A stretch of DNA of 64,000 nt from Hydrogenobacter sp. T-8 (GTDB lineage: Bacteria; Aquificota; Aquificia; Aquificales; Aquificaceae). Position 1 is the stretch's first letter, and every line of letters begins with the position of its first letter. The notes under the pieces are model-generated. The model was given only the letters and a program-made list of their open reading frames with translations. It had not been told where the DNA came from and made no database searches. Positions 34,985 to 42,581 of this stretch are shown piece after piece. The stretch is taken from the NCBI RefSeq assembly GCF_011006175.1, contig NZ_CP048795.1, forward strand, positions 1 to 64,000. Direction: 5' to 3'. The translations under genes and the position numbers were made by a program.

Positions 34985-36733
34985 ATGGAGAAAAACAAGG
35001 AGCTTGCCCAGATTTTTGAGAAAATGGCGGACATGCTTGAGTTTCTTGGGGATAATCCTTATCGCATAAATACCTACAGAAGGGTAGCGGAGGTTCTCTC
35101 TGAGCTTGGGGAAGATGTGGAAGTTTTGGTAAAAACCGGAAAAATCCACCAGATACACGGTATAGGACAGTCTAGTGTAGAAAAGATACTGGAATACCTT
35201 CGCACAGGCAAAATAAGTGCCTACGAGGAGCTGAGACAAAAAGTTCCAGAAGACCTTCTTGAGCTTCTGGAAGTCCCAGGCATAGGAGTAAAGACCCTAA
35301 GGCTTGCCTACGACAGACTAAAGGTGAAGAGCAAAGAAGATTTTATAAGGGCAGTTAAAAACGGTCAGTTTGCCTTTCTGCCAGGCATGGGGGAGAAGAA
35401 AATTCAAAACATACTCCGAGGGCTTGAGCTTTGGGAGAAGAGCAAGGAAAGAATGACTCTCCTGCAGGCTTATGAGCTTGGGCAAAGCCTTCTTAAACAC
35501 TTTGAGGTGGTAAAGGATCTTTATGAAAGCATTGAGCTTGCAGGAAGCCTAAGAAGGAGGAAAGAAACCGTTGGCGATATAGACCTTCTCGTATCCGCAA
35601 GGAGGGAAAACTGGGCAAGACTTCATCAACACTTCGTTTCCTACGAAGGAATTAAAGAGGCTCTTCTTCACGGAGAGACCAAGTCCAGCGTGGTGCTACA
35701 AGAAGGGAGACAAGTGGACTTCAGAACCGTAGAGCCTCACCAATGGGGGTCCGCCCTTCAGTATTTTACTGGTTCAAAGGAGCATAACGTAAGGATAAGG
35801 GACATAGCCAAGGCTAAAGGGCTCAAGATAAGCGAATATGGAGTCTTTCATGCGGATACCGATGAGTGGATAGGGGGGCGCACAGAAGAAGAGGTTTATA
35901 ACCTCATAGGCATGCAGTGGATTCCGCCAGAGCTTAGAGAAAACACGGGAGAAATAGAGCTTGCCCTTGAGGGTAGACTTCCAAGGCTCATAGACATAAA
36001 GGATATAAGGGGAGACTTTCATATGCACTCTAACTGGAGCGATGGACTTCACAGCCTTGAGGAGATGGCGGAAGCCTGCTACAGACTGGGCTATCAGTAT
36101 ATGGTGATAGGAGACCACTCTCAGTCCTCGCGTGTAGCCAACGGTCTTGACCCAGCACGCTACAGGGAACAGTTTAAGCTAATTGAAAGGCTAAATCAAT
36201 ATTACAATCCAAGGGGCTTTTATATCCTTAGGGGCTGTGAGGTAGATATACTTCCTGACGGATCTTTGGACCTTCCCGATGACCTTCTTGAAGAGTTTGA
36301 CTTCGTGGTGGCATCTATCCACTCAAGGTTTAATCAAGACAACACATACAGAGTTCTAAAGGCTATGGAAAACCCTTATGTGAACCTAATAGGACACCCT
36401 ACAGGTAAAGCCTACGGAACAAGGGAGGGATACCCTCTTGATATGGAAAAGGTCATAAAGACCGCAAAAGAGACGGGAACCGCACTGGAGCTAAACACTC
36501 ACAGGGCTGACCTTTCACCAGAGAACATAAGAAGGTGCATGCAAGAGGGTGTGTTTATAGCCATAGTAACCGATGCACACTCTGTAAAGCATCTGCCTTA
36601 CATACACTTAGGGGTTGGTCTTGCAAGGAGAGGTTGGGCTTTGCCTGAGCTTGTGCTAAACACAAAAGACTTGCAAGGTGTGAAGGATTTTGTAAGGCGT
36701 AAGAGAGAGCTTATGTTAAGTGGAAAATATTGA
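34985..36733 (+). CDS. polX: DNA polymerase X with PHP nuclease domain
   Basis: A 582-residue family X polymerase used in base-excision and gap repair. The N-terminal 8-kDa and helix-hairpin-helix region (IHQIHGIGQSSVEKILEYL, VPGIGVKTLRLAYD) is followed by the nucleotidyl-transfer palm with GSLRRRKETVGDIDLLV (catalytic Asp pair). A C-terminal PHP domain begins at about 340 (DFHMHSNWSDG) with further metal ligands (GDHS, HPTGKAYGT, TDAHS), giving 3'-5' exonuclease and AP-endonuclease activity. Same length as Thermus and Bacillus PolX. Confidence 0.95.
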   Translation: MEKNKELAQIFEKMADMLEFLGDNPYRINTYRRVAEVLSELGEDVEVLVKTGKIHQIHGIGQSSVEKILEYLRTGKISAYEELRQKVPEDLLELLEVPGIGVKTLRLAYDRLKVKSKEDFIRAVKNGQFAFLPGMGEKKIQNILRGLELWEKSKERMTLLQAYELGQSLLKHFEVVKDLYESIELAGSLRRRKETVGDIDLLVSARRENWARLHQHFVSYEGIKEALLHGETKSSVVLQEGRQVDFRTVEPHQWGSALQYFTGSKEHNVRIRDIAKAKGLKISEYGVFHADTDEWIGGRTEEEVYNLIGMQWIPPELRENTGEIELALEGRLPRLIDIKDIRGDFHMHSNWSDGLHSLEEMAEACYRLGYQYMVIGDHSQSSRVANGLDPARYREQFKLIERLNQYYNPRGFYILRGCEVDILPDGSLDLPDDLLEEFDFVVASIHSRFNQDNTYRVLKAMENPYVNLIGHPTGKAYGTREGYPLDMEKVIKTAKETGTALELNTHRADLSPENIRRCMQEGVFIAIVTDAHSVKHLPYIHLGVGLARRGWALPELVLNTKDLQGVKDFVRRKRELMLSGKY

Positions 36734-37182
36734 TGGCTAAAAATACTAAAAGGTTTATAATCATAAACATGGCACAGTTTGTTAGTTTTGAGGACCTCCA
36801 AGCAATTATAAGGCACGAGATAGGTAAGTTGAAGAGATTGAAGAGGGACCTATCCCTTGCGGAACATATTCCAGCTGTGGATAACTTGTCCCTTGTGGTG
36901 CTATACAGTAAACACCTCTCGAAACAACACCTTGAAAATATATCTAAATCCATGCGTGAGTCGGACATGATATTTCAGCATGGCTCTCACATAATCTGTT
37001 TGCTACCTGGCACTGATAAGGAAGGTGCAATTCATCTGGCAGAGGGTATTAGAGATTTTCTTGGTGAAGAAGGCCACTACATAGTGGTCACATATCCTGA
37101 AGATGGAGAAAGCTACGAGGATTTGATTAGTTCGCTTAAGCTATATTCTGAACAAAAGGGCATACCTATACCAATAAATTAA
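36733..37182 (+). CDS. degenerate GGDEF-like protein
   Basis: 149 residues from the ATG at 36733, which shares one base with the polX stop. The pattern ISKSMRESDMIFQHGSHIICLLPGTD mirrors a GGDEF domain around its active site (RxxD...R-GGDEF-hhhhLP). The catalytic GGDEF is replaced by HGSHI, so cyclase activity is not expected. A short diverged domain of this kind could bind nucleotides or partners. It sits between polX and mqnE, 11 bases before the latter. Confidence 0.55.
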   Translation: MAKNTKRFIIINMAQFVSFEDLQAIIRHEIGKLKRLKRDLSLAEHIPAVDNLSLVVLYSKHLSKQHLENISKSMRESDMIFQHGSHIICLLPGTDKEGAIHLAEGIRDFLGEEGHYIVVTYPEDGESYEDLISSLKLYSEQKGIPIPIN

Positions 37183-37193
37183 AGGAGGAAAGT

Positions 37194-38303
37194 ATGCAAT
37201 TAGACCTGCTCATAGAAAGAGTTGCCATAAAGACCCTGAGGGTTATAGGAGAAAAAGTTCTTGAGGGCAAAAGGCTTTCTGTAGAAGACGCCGTAAGGCT
37301 CTTTTATGAGGCAGACCTTAGCTATGTGGGTGCGTTGGCGGAGTGGGTAAACCGTAAAAAGAACGGACACTTTGCCTACTTTGTGGTAAACAGACAGATA
37401 AACCCTACCAACATATGCATATATCAATGTAATTTCTGCAGTTTTGGGGTGGTAAAGTCTGACCCAAGGGCATATGAGATGAGCCTTGAAGAGGTCCTAA
37501 AAAAAGTGGAAGAGACCTACAAAATGGGTGGAAGGGAGGTGCATATTGTAGGTGGCATACCACCGCATTGGAAGGTGGAGCACTATGTAAACCTTGTGAA
37601 GGAAATAAAGAGGGCTTTTCCAGATATGGTGGTAAAGGCGTGGACCGCCATAGAGATACACCATATGAGTAAGATATCAGGAAGGAGCTACGAGGATATC
37701 CTGCTTGAGCTAAAGTCTGTGGGGTTGGATGCCATACCCGGGGGTGGTGCGGAGATATTCTCCGAGAGGGTAAGAAGGATAATAGCACCCTACAAGGCTA
37801 ATGCGGAAGAGTATCTGCAAGTGCATAGAACCGCTCATAAGCTGGGAATTCCCACCAATGCAACCATGCTGTATGGACACTTAGAGACCTACGAGGAAAG
37901 GGTAGAACACATGGAAAGGCTCAGAAGTCTGCAAGATGAAACGGGAGGCTTTCAGGTCTTTATACCTCTTGCCTACTGGCCAGAGGGAACAAGGATAGGA
38001 GGGAAAAGAACTTCCTCTGTGGATGATTTGAAAACCATAGCCATATCACGGCTCTTTTTGGATAACTTTGACCATATAAAGGCATACTGGGTCACCCTTG
38101 GTGAGAGGGTAGCACAAGTGGCTCTAAATATGGGTGCGGATGACCTTGACGGGACCATCCAAGAGGAAAAAATAGTCCATTCTGCGGGAACAACCTCTGC
38201 GGTGGGACATACAAAGGAAAGGCTCATAAAACTCATAAGGTCCGCAGGCAAGATACCAGTGGAAAGGGACACCTTTTATAACCCAGTAGCCATCTATCCT
38301 TGA
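37194..38303 (+). CDS. mqnE: aminofutalosine synthase (radical SAM), menaquinone pathway
   Basis: MqnE uses a 5'-deoxyadenosyl radical to join SAM-derived adenosine to the enolpyruvyl-benzoate substrate, the first radical step of the futalosine pathway. The 369-residue protein has the cluster motif CIYQCNFCSF at about 78-87 (CxxxCxxC), HIVGGIPPHWKVEHY, VKAWTAIEIHHMSKISG and LDAIPGGGAEIF. These fit MqnE better than the related MqnC. A strong site (AAAGGAGG) precedes the ATG. Aquificales make methylated menaquinones by this route. Confidence 0.9.
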   Translation: MQLDLLIERVAIKTLRVIGEKVLEGKRLSVEDAVRLFYEADLSYVGALAEWVNRKKNGHFAYFVVNRQINPTNICIYQCNFCSFGVVKSDPRAYEMSLEEVLKKVEETYKMGGREVHIVGGIPPHWKVEHYVNLVKEIKRAFPDMVVKAWTAIEIHHMSKISGRSYEDILLELKSVGLDAIPGGGAEIFSERVRRIIAPYKANAEEYLQVHRTAHKLGIPTNATMLYGHLETYEERVEHMERLRSLQDETGGFQVFIPLAYWPEGTRIGGKRTSSVDDLKTIAISRLFLDNFDHIKAYWVTLGERVAQVALNMGADDLDGTIQEEKIVHSAGTTSAVGHTKERLIKLIRSAGKIPVERDTFYNPVAIYP

Positions 38304-39166
38304 CTACTTTGTAGGAGTTTTTTTAGGCTTTTGGATATCTCCCTCATAACAGGCTCAATCTTGTCCTTTATCTCCATAAGCCTCTCATATAGCTCCTGTG
38401 GGCTCACTTCCCACGTGCTTATGAGCTTGTTTTTTAGGTTCGTCATCTTGAAAACATCCATGTAATACTCTTGAGGAATAACGCCAGCTTCCACCAACTT
38501 TGAAAGGCAGTCATCTCCAAACTTCCTCACTCCAAACTTAGGAGCAAGGTGCTTGCATATATCAAAAAGGCTATCGTAAGCGACCTGATAGAAGTATTTG
38601 ACCCTATCGTAATACATGGGCGTCTTTGAAAATTCCTCAAAGCCTTGAGAAAGCACAAAGTCTATCTTTTTCACAGACTCCTTTATGTATTTTGCCTTTT
38701 CGTTTAGAAGGTCAAAGTCTATAAGAAGGGGGTTGTTGGTCTCCCTTTTGACAAACTCCACTACCGCTTTGGCGTATTCCTTAAAAAGGGGCAAAAACTT
38801 AACAAGGGAGCGGTAGAGTTCTTCTGACTGCAGGGTTTCCCTTAGGTCTCTGTGCTTTATGTAAAACTGGGCAAGCTCTCCCAAGGCTTGTGCCTGAGAG
38901 AGACCAACAAGCTCACCTATTTTCTGAAGGCAGTCCTTTGAAGTGGTCTTTATGTCATAGACCGCAGAAAGATGCCTGCAGACTCTCATAGCACTTTCAA
39001 AAGCCAGATTGAAGTCTACCCTCACCTTGTCTTGGAGCAGTTTATTGGAGACAAACTCCTCTTCAGGAAGGGATAGGTTCTTCTTTAAGTCTGCGTAGGC
39101 TTTCTCAAGTTGAGTAAAGCTCTCCAATATTAGGCTTATCTTGGGCTTTTTCTTGGTTTCTTGCAT
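38294..39166 (-). CDS. tandem HEPN/HepT-like (DUF86-type) double-domain protein
   Basis: A 290-residue helical protein made of two similar halves, about 10-115 and 145-265. Both halves have a stretch of the form VDFNLAFESAMRVCRHL/YQVAYDSLFDICKHL, then (S)KDCL(Q)K/GDDCLSKL and a helix of the form ELAQFYIKHRDL/FKMTNLKNKL. That order matches HepT-like HEPN domains. Their RNase motif R-x4-6-H appears lost or altered in both halves. The function is unknown. Its 3' end overlaps mqnE by 10 bases, and ymdB is upstream 9 bases away in the same direction. No MNT nucleotidyltransferase partner is beside it. Confidence 0.6.
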   Translation of the reverse strand: MQETKKKPKISLILESFTQLEKAYADLKKNLSLPEEEFVSNKLLQDKVRVDFNLAFESAMRVCRHLSAVYDIKTTSKDCLQKIGELVGLSQAQALGELAQFYIKHRDLRETLQSEELYRSLVKFLPLFKEYAKAVVEFVKRETNNPLLIDFDLLNEKAKYIKESVKKIDFVLSQGFEEFSKTPMYYDRVKYFYQVAYDSLFDICKHLAPKFGVRKFGDDCLSKLVEAGVIPQEYYMDVFKMTNLKNKLISTWEVSPQELYERLMEIKDKIEPVMREISKSLKKLLQSSQG

Positions 39167-39175
39167 GGTATAAAT

Positions 39176-39976
39176 TTATGCTCCAAGGAGCTCTTCTCTT
39201 GTGATGTATTGCTGTAGACGCTCTATGGACTTTGCTCTGCCAGTGCTTTCTTCCACTTCTACGAGCAAGGCATTTACCACAAGGTCTTCCTTTTCTTCTA
39301 CCTCATACTTTTGGGGAATACCCTTTGTAAACCTATCTATAGCTTGCTGGGGTTTCATGCCTATTGCGGAATACCAACATCCTGTCATACCCACATCGGA
39401 AGTATAGGCTGTTCCCTTTTTAAGTATTATCTGGTCTGCGGTAGGCACGTGGGTATGCGTGCCATAAACAAGACTTGCCCTACCATCCACATATATGCCA
39501 AAAGCCCACTTTTCTGAGGTGGTCTCCGCATGAAAGTCCACGACCACTATGGGAGTTTCCTTGCTTACCTCTTGGTAAAGCCTATCAAAGACCAAGAAGG
39601 GGTTTTCAAGGTTTGAGTCTAAGAGAGACCTACCCATGAGGTTTATAACTGCAAACCTTATGCCCTTTTTCTCAAAGATACCATAGCCTCTGCCGGGAAC
39701 ACCCTCGGGATAGTTGGCTGGTCGCAGGAGGTTGGGAGAGGTGTCTATAAATTGGTAAACTTCCTTTTTGTCCCATATGTGGTTTCCAGAGGTCATAATA
39801 TCCACGCCCATGCCTTGTAGCTCTTCGTAGACTTTTTTTGTTATACCAAAGCCACCTGCGGAGTTTTCCACATTAACGAGCACCACGTCCACCAAATCCC
39901 TGTAGCCTGCGAGAAAATACCTAAGTGCCTTTCTTCCAGGTTTTCCTATTACGTCTCCAAATATTAGAAATCTCAT
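39176..39976 (-). CDS. ymdB: YmdB-family metallophosphoesterase (2',3'-cyclic nucleotide phosphodiesterase)
   Basis: A 266-residue protein of the YmdB/TIGR00282 family. The metal ligands are spread as in the family: MRFLIFGDVIGKPGR (Asp8), NVENSAGGFG, SGNHIWDKKE, DFHAETTSEK and GTHTHVPTAD. It is cytoplasmic and hydrolyses cyclic nucleotides in Bacillus. Its role in this organism is not known. It lies 8 bases downstream of tRNA-Leu in the same direction. Confidence 0.92.
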   Translation of the reverse strand: MRFLIFGDVIGKPGRKALRYFLAGYRDLVDVVLVNVENSAGGFGITKKVYEELQGMGVDIMTSGNHIWDKKEVYQFIDTSPNLLRPANYPEGVPGRGYGIFEKKGIRFAVINLMGRSLLDSNLENPFLVFDRLYQEVSKETPIVVVDFHAETTSEKWAFGIYVDGRASLVYGTHTHVPTADQIILKKGTAYTSDVGMTGCWYSAIGMKPQQAIDRFTKGIPQKYEVEEKEDLVVNALLVEVEESTGRAKSIERLQQYITREELLGA

Positions 39977-39983
39977 GGCTTTT

Positions 39984-40070
39984 TGGTGCGGGTGGAGGGA
40001 GTTGAACCCTCACGGGCATAAGCCCACTGGATCCTGAGTCCAGCGCGTCTGCCAATTCCGCCACACCCGC
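39984..40070 (-). tRNA. tRNA-Leu (CAG)
   Basis: Minus strand from 40070. The acceptor GCGGGTG pairs CACCCGC, the anticodon loop is CTCAGGA (CAG), and a long variable arm GTGGGCTTATGCCCGT is present. CCA is encoded (39986-39984). The promoter -10 TATAAT (40086-40081) is clear, but its -35 region lies at the presumed prophage boundary. Confidence 0.97.
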
Positions 40071-40115
40071 TGAATATTAGATTATAATTCACTCCTTGCT
40101 TGCCTTTATGTAATT

Positions 40116-40233
40116 TTTGAAAAATGTGAAACACCCCCCTGTTTTTAAACCCTTGAGAGACAAGGCTTTGAACTAATTTTCAAACAAAGATCACGACCCC
40201 AAAATTTTTTGTTTGAAAAATCTGAAACACCCC
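40116..40233. repeat. paired 22-base direct repeats at prophage left end
   Basis: Copies at 40116-40137 and 40212-40233 differ at one base (TTTGAAAAAT then G or C then TGAAACACCCC). Their size, number and position fit transposase binding sites like Mu L1/L2. The stretch 40071-40298 otherwise holds the tRNA promoter and no gene. Confidence 0.6.
40144..40171. repeat. 28-base hairpin element, copy 2
   Basis: Exact copy of 30397-30424 in the CRISPR leader. Here it sits between the two 22-base repeats. Confidence 0.8.
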
Positions 40234-40298
40234 TGAGGCAGGGAAAGGGAAGTTTTTGAAATTTTTTCAATTTCTTCACCTTCCGAGAGAGGGCATTT

Positions 40299-40496
40299 TT
40301 GACATCATGCCAATCTACTGACGACAGAGTGGTCTACGCCCGGCTCCGAGGCGGGTGGGAGAGAAAGGTGATAGAAATAGTGTGCAGGGACAAAATATGT
40401 CTAATTTTCAGCTACAGCTATTCTTATAGAGAAAGTGTGCCAAGGGATATAAGCGAAGAGAGAATTGAATTAACTATACTTGAGCGTCCTTGGTAG
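40299..40496 (+). CDS. small hypothetical protein upstream of RHH gene
   Basis: A frame of at most 65 codons from TTG. A GTG at 40329 gives 55 codons and is a plausible start. The product is basic in its first half and carries a CLIFSYSYSY stretch. Its stop overlaps the AGGAGG ribosome site of the next gene, so the two are probably translated together, as in toxin-antitoxin or phage regulator pairs. I do not recognise the family. Confidence 0.45.
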   Translation: MTSCQSTDDRVVYARLRGGWERKVIEIVCRDKICLIFSYSYSYRESVPRDISEERIELTILERPW

Positions 40497-40507
40497 GAGG
40501 TAGGAAC

Positions 40508-40663
40508 ATGAAGAGAAGATTAACTGTATACTTATCCGACGAGTTATTATTTAAGATAAAGCTCCTCGCCCTCCAGCGGGGGGTAAGCGTATCGCAGTTA
40601 GTTGAAAGAATTCTAAACGAACACACAAAAGAAATCCATCTCCCCAAAACCAAAGAGAAATAG
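40508..40663 (+). CDS. ribbon-helix-helix (CopG/Arc-type) DNA-binding protein
   Basis: A 51-residue protein with the ribbon-helix-helix pattern. A beta strand (KRRLTVYLSDELLFKI) is followed by two helices (KLLALQRGVSVSQLVERILNEH). The AGGAGG site 9-13 bases before the ATG is strong. RHH proteins of this size repress their own operon or act as antitoxins. Here it may be a phage end-proximal regulator. A terminator follows at once. Confidence 0.75.
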   Translation: MKRRLTVYLSDELLFKIKLLALQRGVSVSQLVERILNEHTKEIHLPKTKEK

Positions 40664-40670
40664 TCCCCCG

Positions 40671-40694
40671 CCCCCTCTGGGGGCTATTCTTTTT
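40671..40694 (+). terminator. rho-independent terminator after RHH gene
   Basis: CCCCC-TCT-GGGGG hairpin followed by CTATTCTTTTT. It also separates the rightward RHH gene from the leftward lysis operon. Confidence 0.75.
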
Positions 40695-41301
40695 ACCAAA
40701 ACCTCAGCTTATCTTCACTCTCCCTGTATAACTGCCCAAACTTATAGACCTTTTGGCTGTAGCTATAATTAATTTCGCACGCACTTTTATACTGCCTACA
40801 TCCTTCTTTAGTCATCCACACGCACACATTTCTCCTTCTACATTCCTTTCTACATTCCTGCCATTCGCAACTCTTAGCCCGATTACATTCTCTGTAGACA
40901 AGCCCTCCACCGTTGTAAGCCTGATACACCTGCCAGAGGCGACGGGCTCTTCGTAGTTCCATTCCTGTCAGGTATGCAAGCGCATAGAAATGATGCGAGG
41001 AATACTCTTTGTCATAGTCAGGGAAAAGAGGTCTCAACACGCCATCCAGAAATTTAGGAGTTATCTGAGCGTATCCGACCGACCCATGCCCGTCCATAGA
41101 TTTAAGCCACCGGCAGTTCGTTTCCGTCTTCATTAGCCCTAGCCCATACCACCACGGATAGTCACGAGAGATTACTTCTTGGTGTGCTTTCTTTGTTATC
41201 TCTTTAAGCCTCAGACATCTATCCTGTGCCTCAGCCGAATGCAAAAACAATAGCAGTATAGAAAAGAATAGCAATAGCATACTTCTTTCTCCATTCCTCA
41301 T
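40693..41301 (-). CDS. phage endolysin, lytic transglycosylase (SLT) type
   Basis: 202 residues. An N-terminal hydrophobic segment (about 8-24, LLLFFSILLLFLHSAEA) looks like a signal peptide. The SLT fold is visible: WWYGLGLMKTETNCRW with the catalytic Glu, GSVGYAQITPKFLDGVL, and YNGGG. A Cys-rich tail (CEWQECRKECRRRNVCVW) may be disulfide-bonded. It cuts peptidoglycan at lysis. It overlaps the holin-like gene by 71 bases and is the last gene of the leftward lysis module. Confidence 0.85.
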   Translation of the reverse strand: MRNGERSMLLLFFSILLLFLHSAEAQDRCLRLKEITKKAHQEVISRDYPWWYGLGLMKTETNCRWLKSMDGHGSVGYAQITPKFLDGVLRPLFPDYDKEYSSHHFYALAYLTGMELRRARRLWQVYQAYNGGGLVYRECNRAKSCEWQECRKECRRRNVCVWMTKEGCRQYKSACEINYSYSQKVYKFGQLYRESEDKLRFW

Positions 41302-41500
41302 CCCAGTCTATTACACCAACTTTGAGATACCTTGAAACATAGTAAAAAACCAAGCCCGCACTTGCTAATGCGGTTTTTCTTGCTATGGCAGACACAAGCT
41401 GAGAAGGTTCAAAAGTATAAGCGAGTGCAACAAGCATCATAACTATTGCAAGCACGAGTTCCACGTGATAGTAACGCAGAAGTCTTTTTATCATTTGCAT
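41231..41500 (-). CDS. holin-like membrane protein
   Basis: 89 residues with three hydrophobic segments (about 12-28, 38-56 and 72-88) and charged ends. It lies between a spanin pair and the endolysin, which is the usual place for a holin. The assignment rests on topology and context, not on a family match. Confidence 0.6.
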   Translation of the reverse strand: MQMIKRLLRYYHVELVLAIVMMLVALAYTFEPSQLVSAIARKTALASAGLVFYYVSRYLKVGVIDWDEEWRKKYAIAILFYTAIVFAFG

Positions 41501-41760
41501 ACCTCCATAGCCCTCCTAAGTAGTATGTTTTCTTCTTTCAGCAAACCATAGTTCTTTATAAGCTTTCTCAAGCGCTCCTCATATGAGTCTTCCTGTTTAA
41601 TTATTTCAAGCTCCGCACGTGGCACCTCTGGGGGTTCACATTTAAGCACGACAGGTTTCTCAACTATCTTAGTTTGGCACACAGGACACTCCGTAGTAGT
41701 TGTTGCACAGCTTACAAGCATAACAGGGAGCACAAGCATAAAAACAGCAACAGCCTTCAT
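41491..41760 (-). CDS. Rz1-like outer-membrane spanin lipoprotein
   Basis: 89 residues with a lipoprotein signal (FMLVLPVMLVSC, Cys18), then TTTTECPVCQTK and a Pro-containing periplasmic stretch. Together with the upstream inner-membrane partner it would fuse inner and outer membranes at lysis. It overlaps both neighbours by 4-10 bases. Confidence 0.65.
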   Translation of the reverse strand: MKAVAVFMLVLPVMLVSCATTTTECPVCQTKIVEKPVVLKCEPPEVPRAELEIIKQEDSYEERLRKLIKNYGLLKEENILLRRAMEVCK

Positions 41761-42128
41761 TTCTCTTCTACCTCCACGAGTACGTCCAACATTTCCCTTA
41801 GATTGTCACAGGTATCATTATTATTAGGAACTTGGATATCGTATTTCCGTGCTATGTTCTTCTTTACTTCGTCAGCGTATGCTTTTAGCTTCTTTGCATA
41901 GTCAAGCTCTTTTTGCTTTAGTTTAGCTGTGAGTTCTTGATAGGCTTGAGTATATGTGTTTAAGTCAGTTTGACACTGCTTAAGTGAAGACAAAACTCTC
42001 TCATGCTCTTGCTTGACAAGTGAAAGCTCCTGCTTGAGGCGTTTAATCTGTCGTGTGCGGATTGTATCTGTAGCTGTAAAGGTAGCCAGAGCAGACATTA
42101 TAGCAATTGCAATCACTACCCTAAACAT
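41757..42128 (-). CDS. Rz-like inner-membrane spanin
   Basis: 123 residues from the ATG at 42128, which overlaps the preceding stop. A six-codon-longer start at 42146 is possible. One N-terminal membrane helix (VVIAIAIMSALATFTA) is followed by a long coiled coil (residues 30-100) rich in Lys, Glu and Gln, as in Rz proteins. It precedes the Rz1-like lipoprotein gene. Confidence 0.65.
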   Translation of the reverse strand: MFRVVIAIAIMSALATFTATDTIRTRQIKRLKQELSLVKQEHERVLSSLKQCQTDLNTYTQAYQELTAKLKQKELDYAKKLKAYADEVKKNIARKYDIQVPNNNDTCDNLREMLDVLVEVEEK

Positions 42129-42576
42129 TGCCAACCTCAGTAGCAATGCTATTGAGAAAGTTATCTATGTCAAAGCTTTCAAGTTCCTGTAGGCTTTTTT
42201 GCGCTAACTCTGTTTCAATGAAACCCCAGACCTTAGCATCAAACTGCTTATACCAGCTCAGGAGTTCTGCCGCCTCTTGTGAACCAGACTGGTAAATAAG
42301 TAAGTCGCCAAGAGAATAATAGCCATGCCTCTTCAAAGTATCAGCGATAAACTTCTCCGCTTTGTCTATTAACAACCTTTTAACCTCCTCTCTCTTTTCC
42401 AATGCAAGTGTCTGTTCGTCCTTAACTTTTATTTCACCAGCGTCAATATAGAGTTTCGAAACATCCTTCGTGGTCAGGTCTGCAAAAACTACAACACCGT
42501 TTCTATACTGTTCAGGTATATCTTCTAATCTTTCTACAGCAAATATATGACCATCTTCAGCCCATGCATAAACCAT
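42121..42576 (-). CDS. phage hypothetical protein following tail fibre (possible fibre assembly factor)
   Basis: 151 residues from the ATG at 42576, chosen because AAGGAGGTAAAAGAG precedes it. The longer frame would overlap the fibre gene by 109 bases. It begins VYAWAEDGHIFAVERLEDIPEQY, and the rest is helical and acidic. The position just after a tail-fibre gene suggests a fibre assembly or tail chaperone role, but the sequence gives no family match. Confidence 0.55.
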   Translation of the reverse strand: MVYAWAEDGHIFAVERLEDIPEQYRNGVVVFADLTTKDVSKLYIDAGEIKVKDEQTLALEKREEVKRLLIDKAEKFIADTLKRHGYYSLGDLLIYQSGSQEAAELLSWYKQFDAKVWGFIETELAQKSLQELESFDIDNFLNSIATEVGNV

Positions 42577-42581
42577 CTCTT

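Noticed and set aside
40109..40285. Relic CRISPR repeats (GAAAC-ending 22-base repeats)
   Set aside because: Only two copies 96 bases apart, with no regular spacers. A transposase-site explanation fits better, though the shared hairpin keeps a relic leader possible.
40285..40320. boxA-like TTGACATCATGCCAA at the prophage left end
   Set aside because: Differs at two core positions, has no hairpin before it and no untranslated RNA after it. Probably chance.
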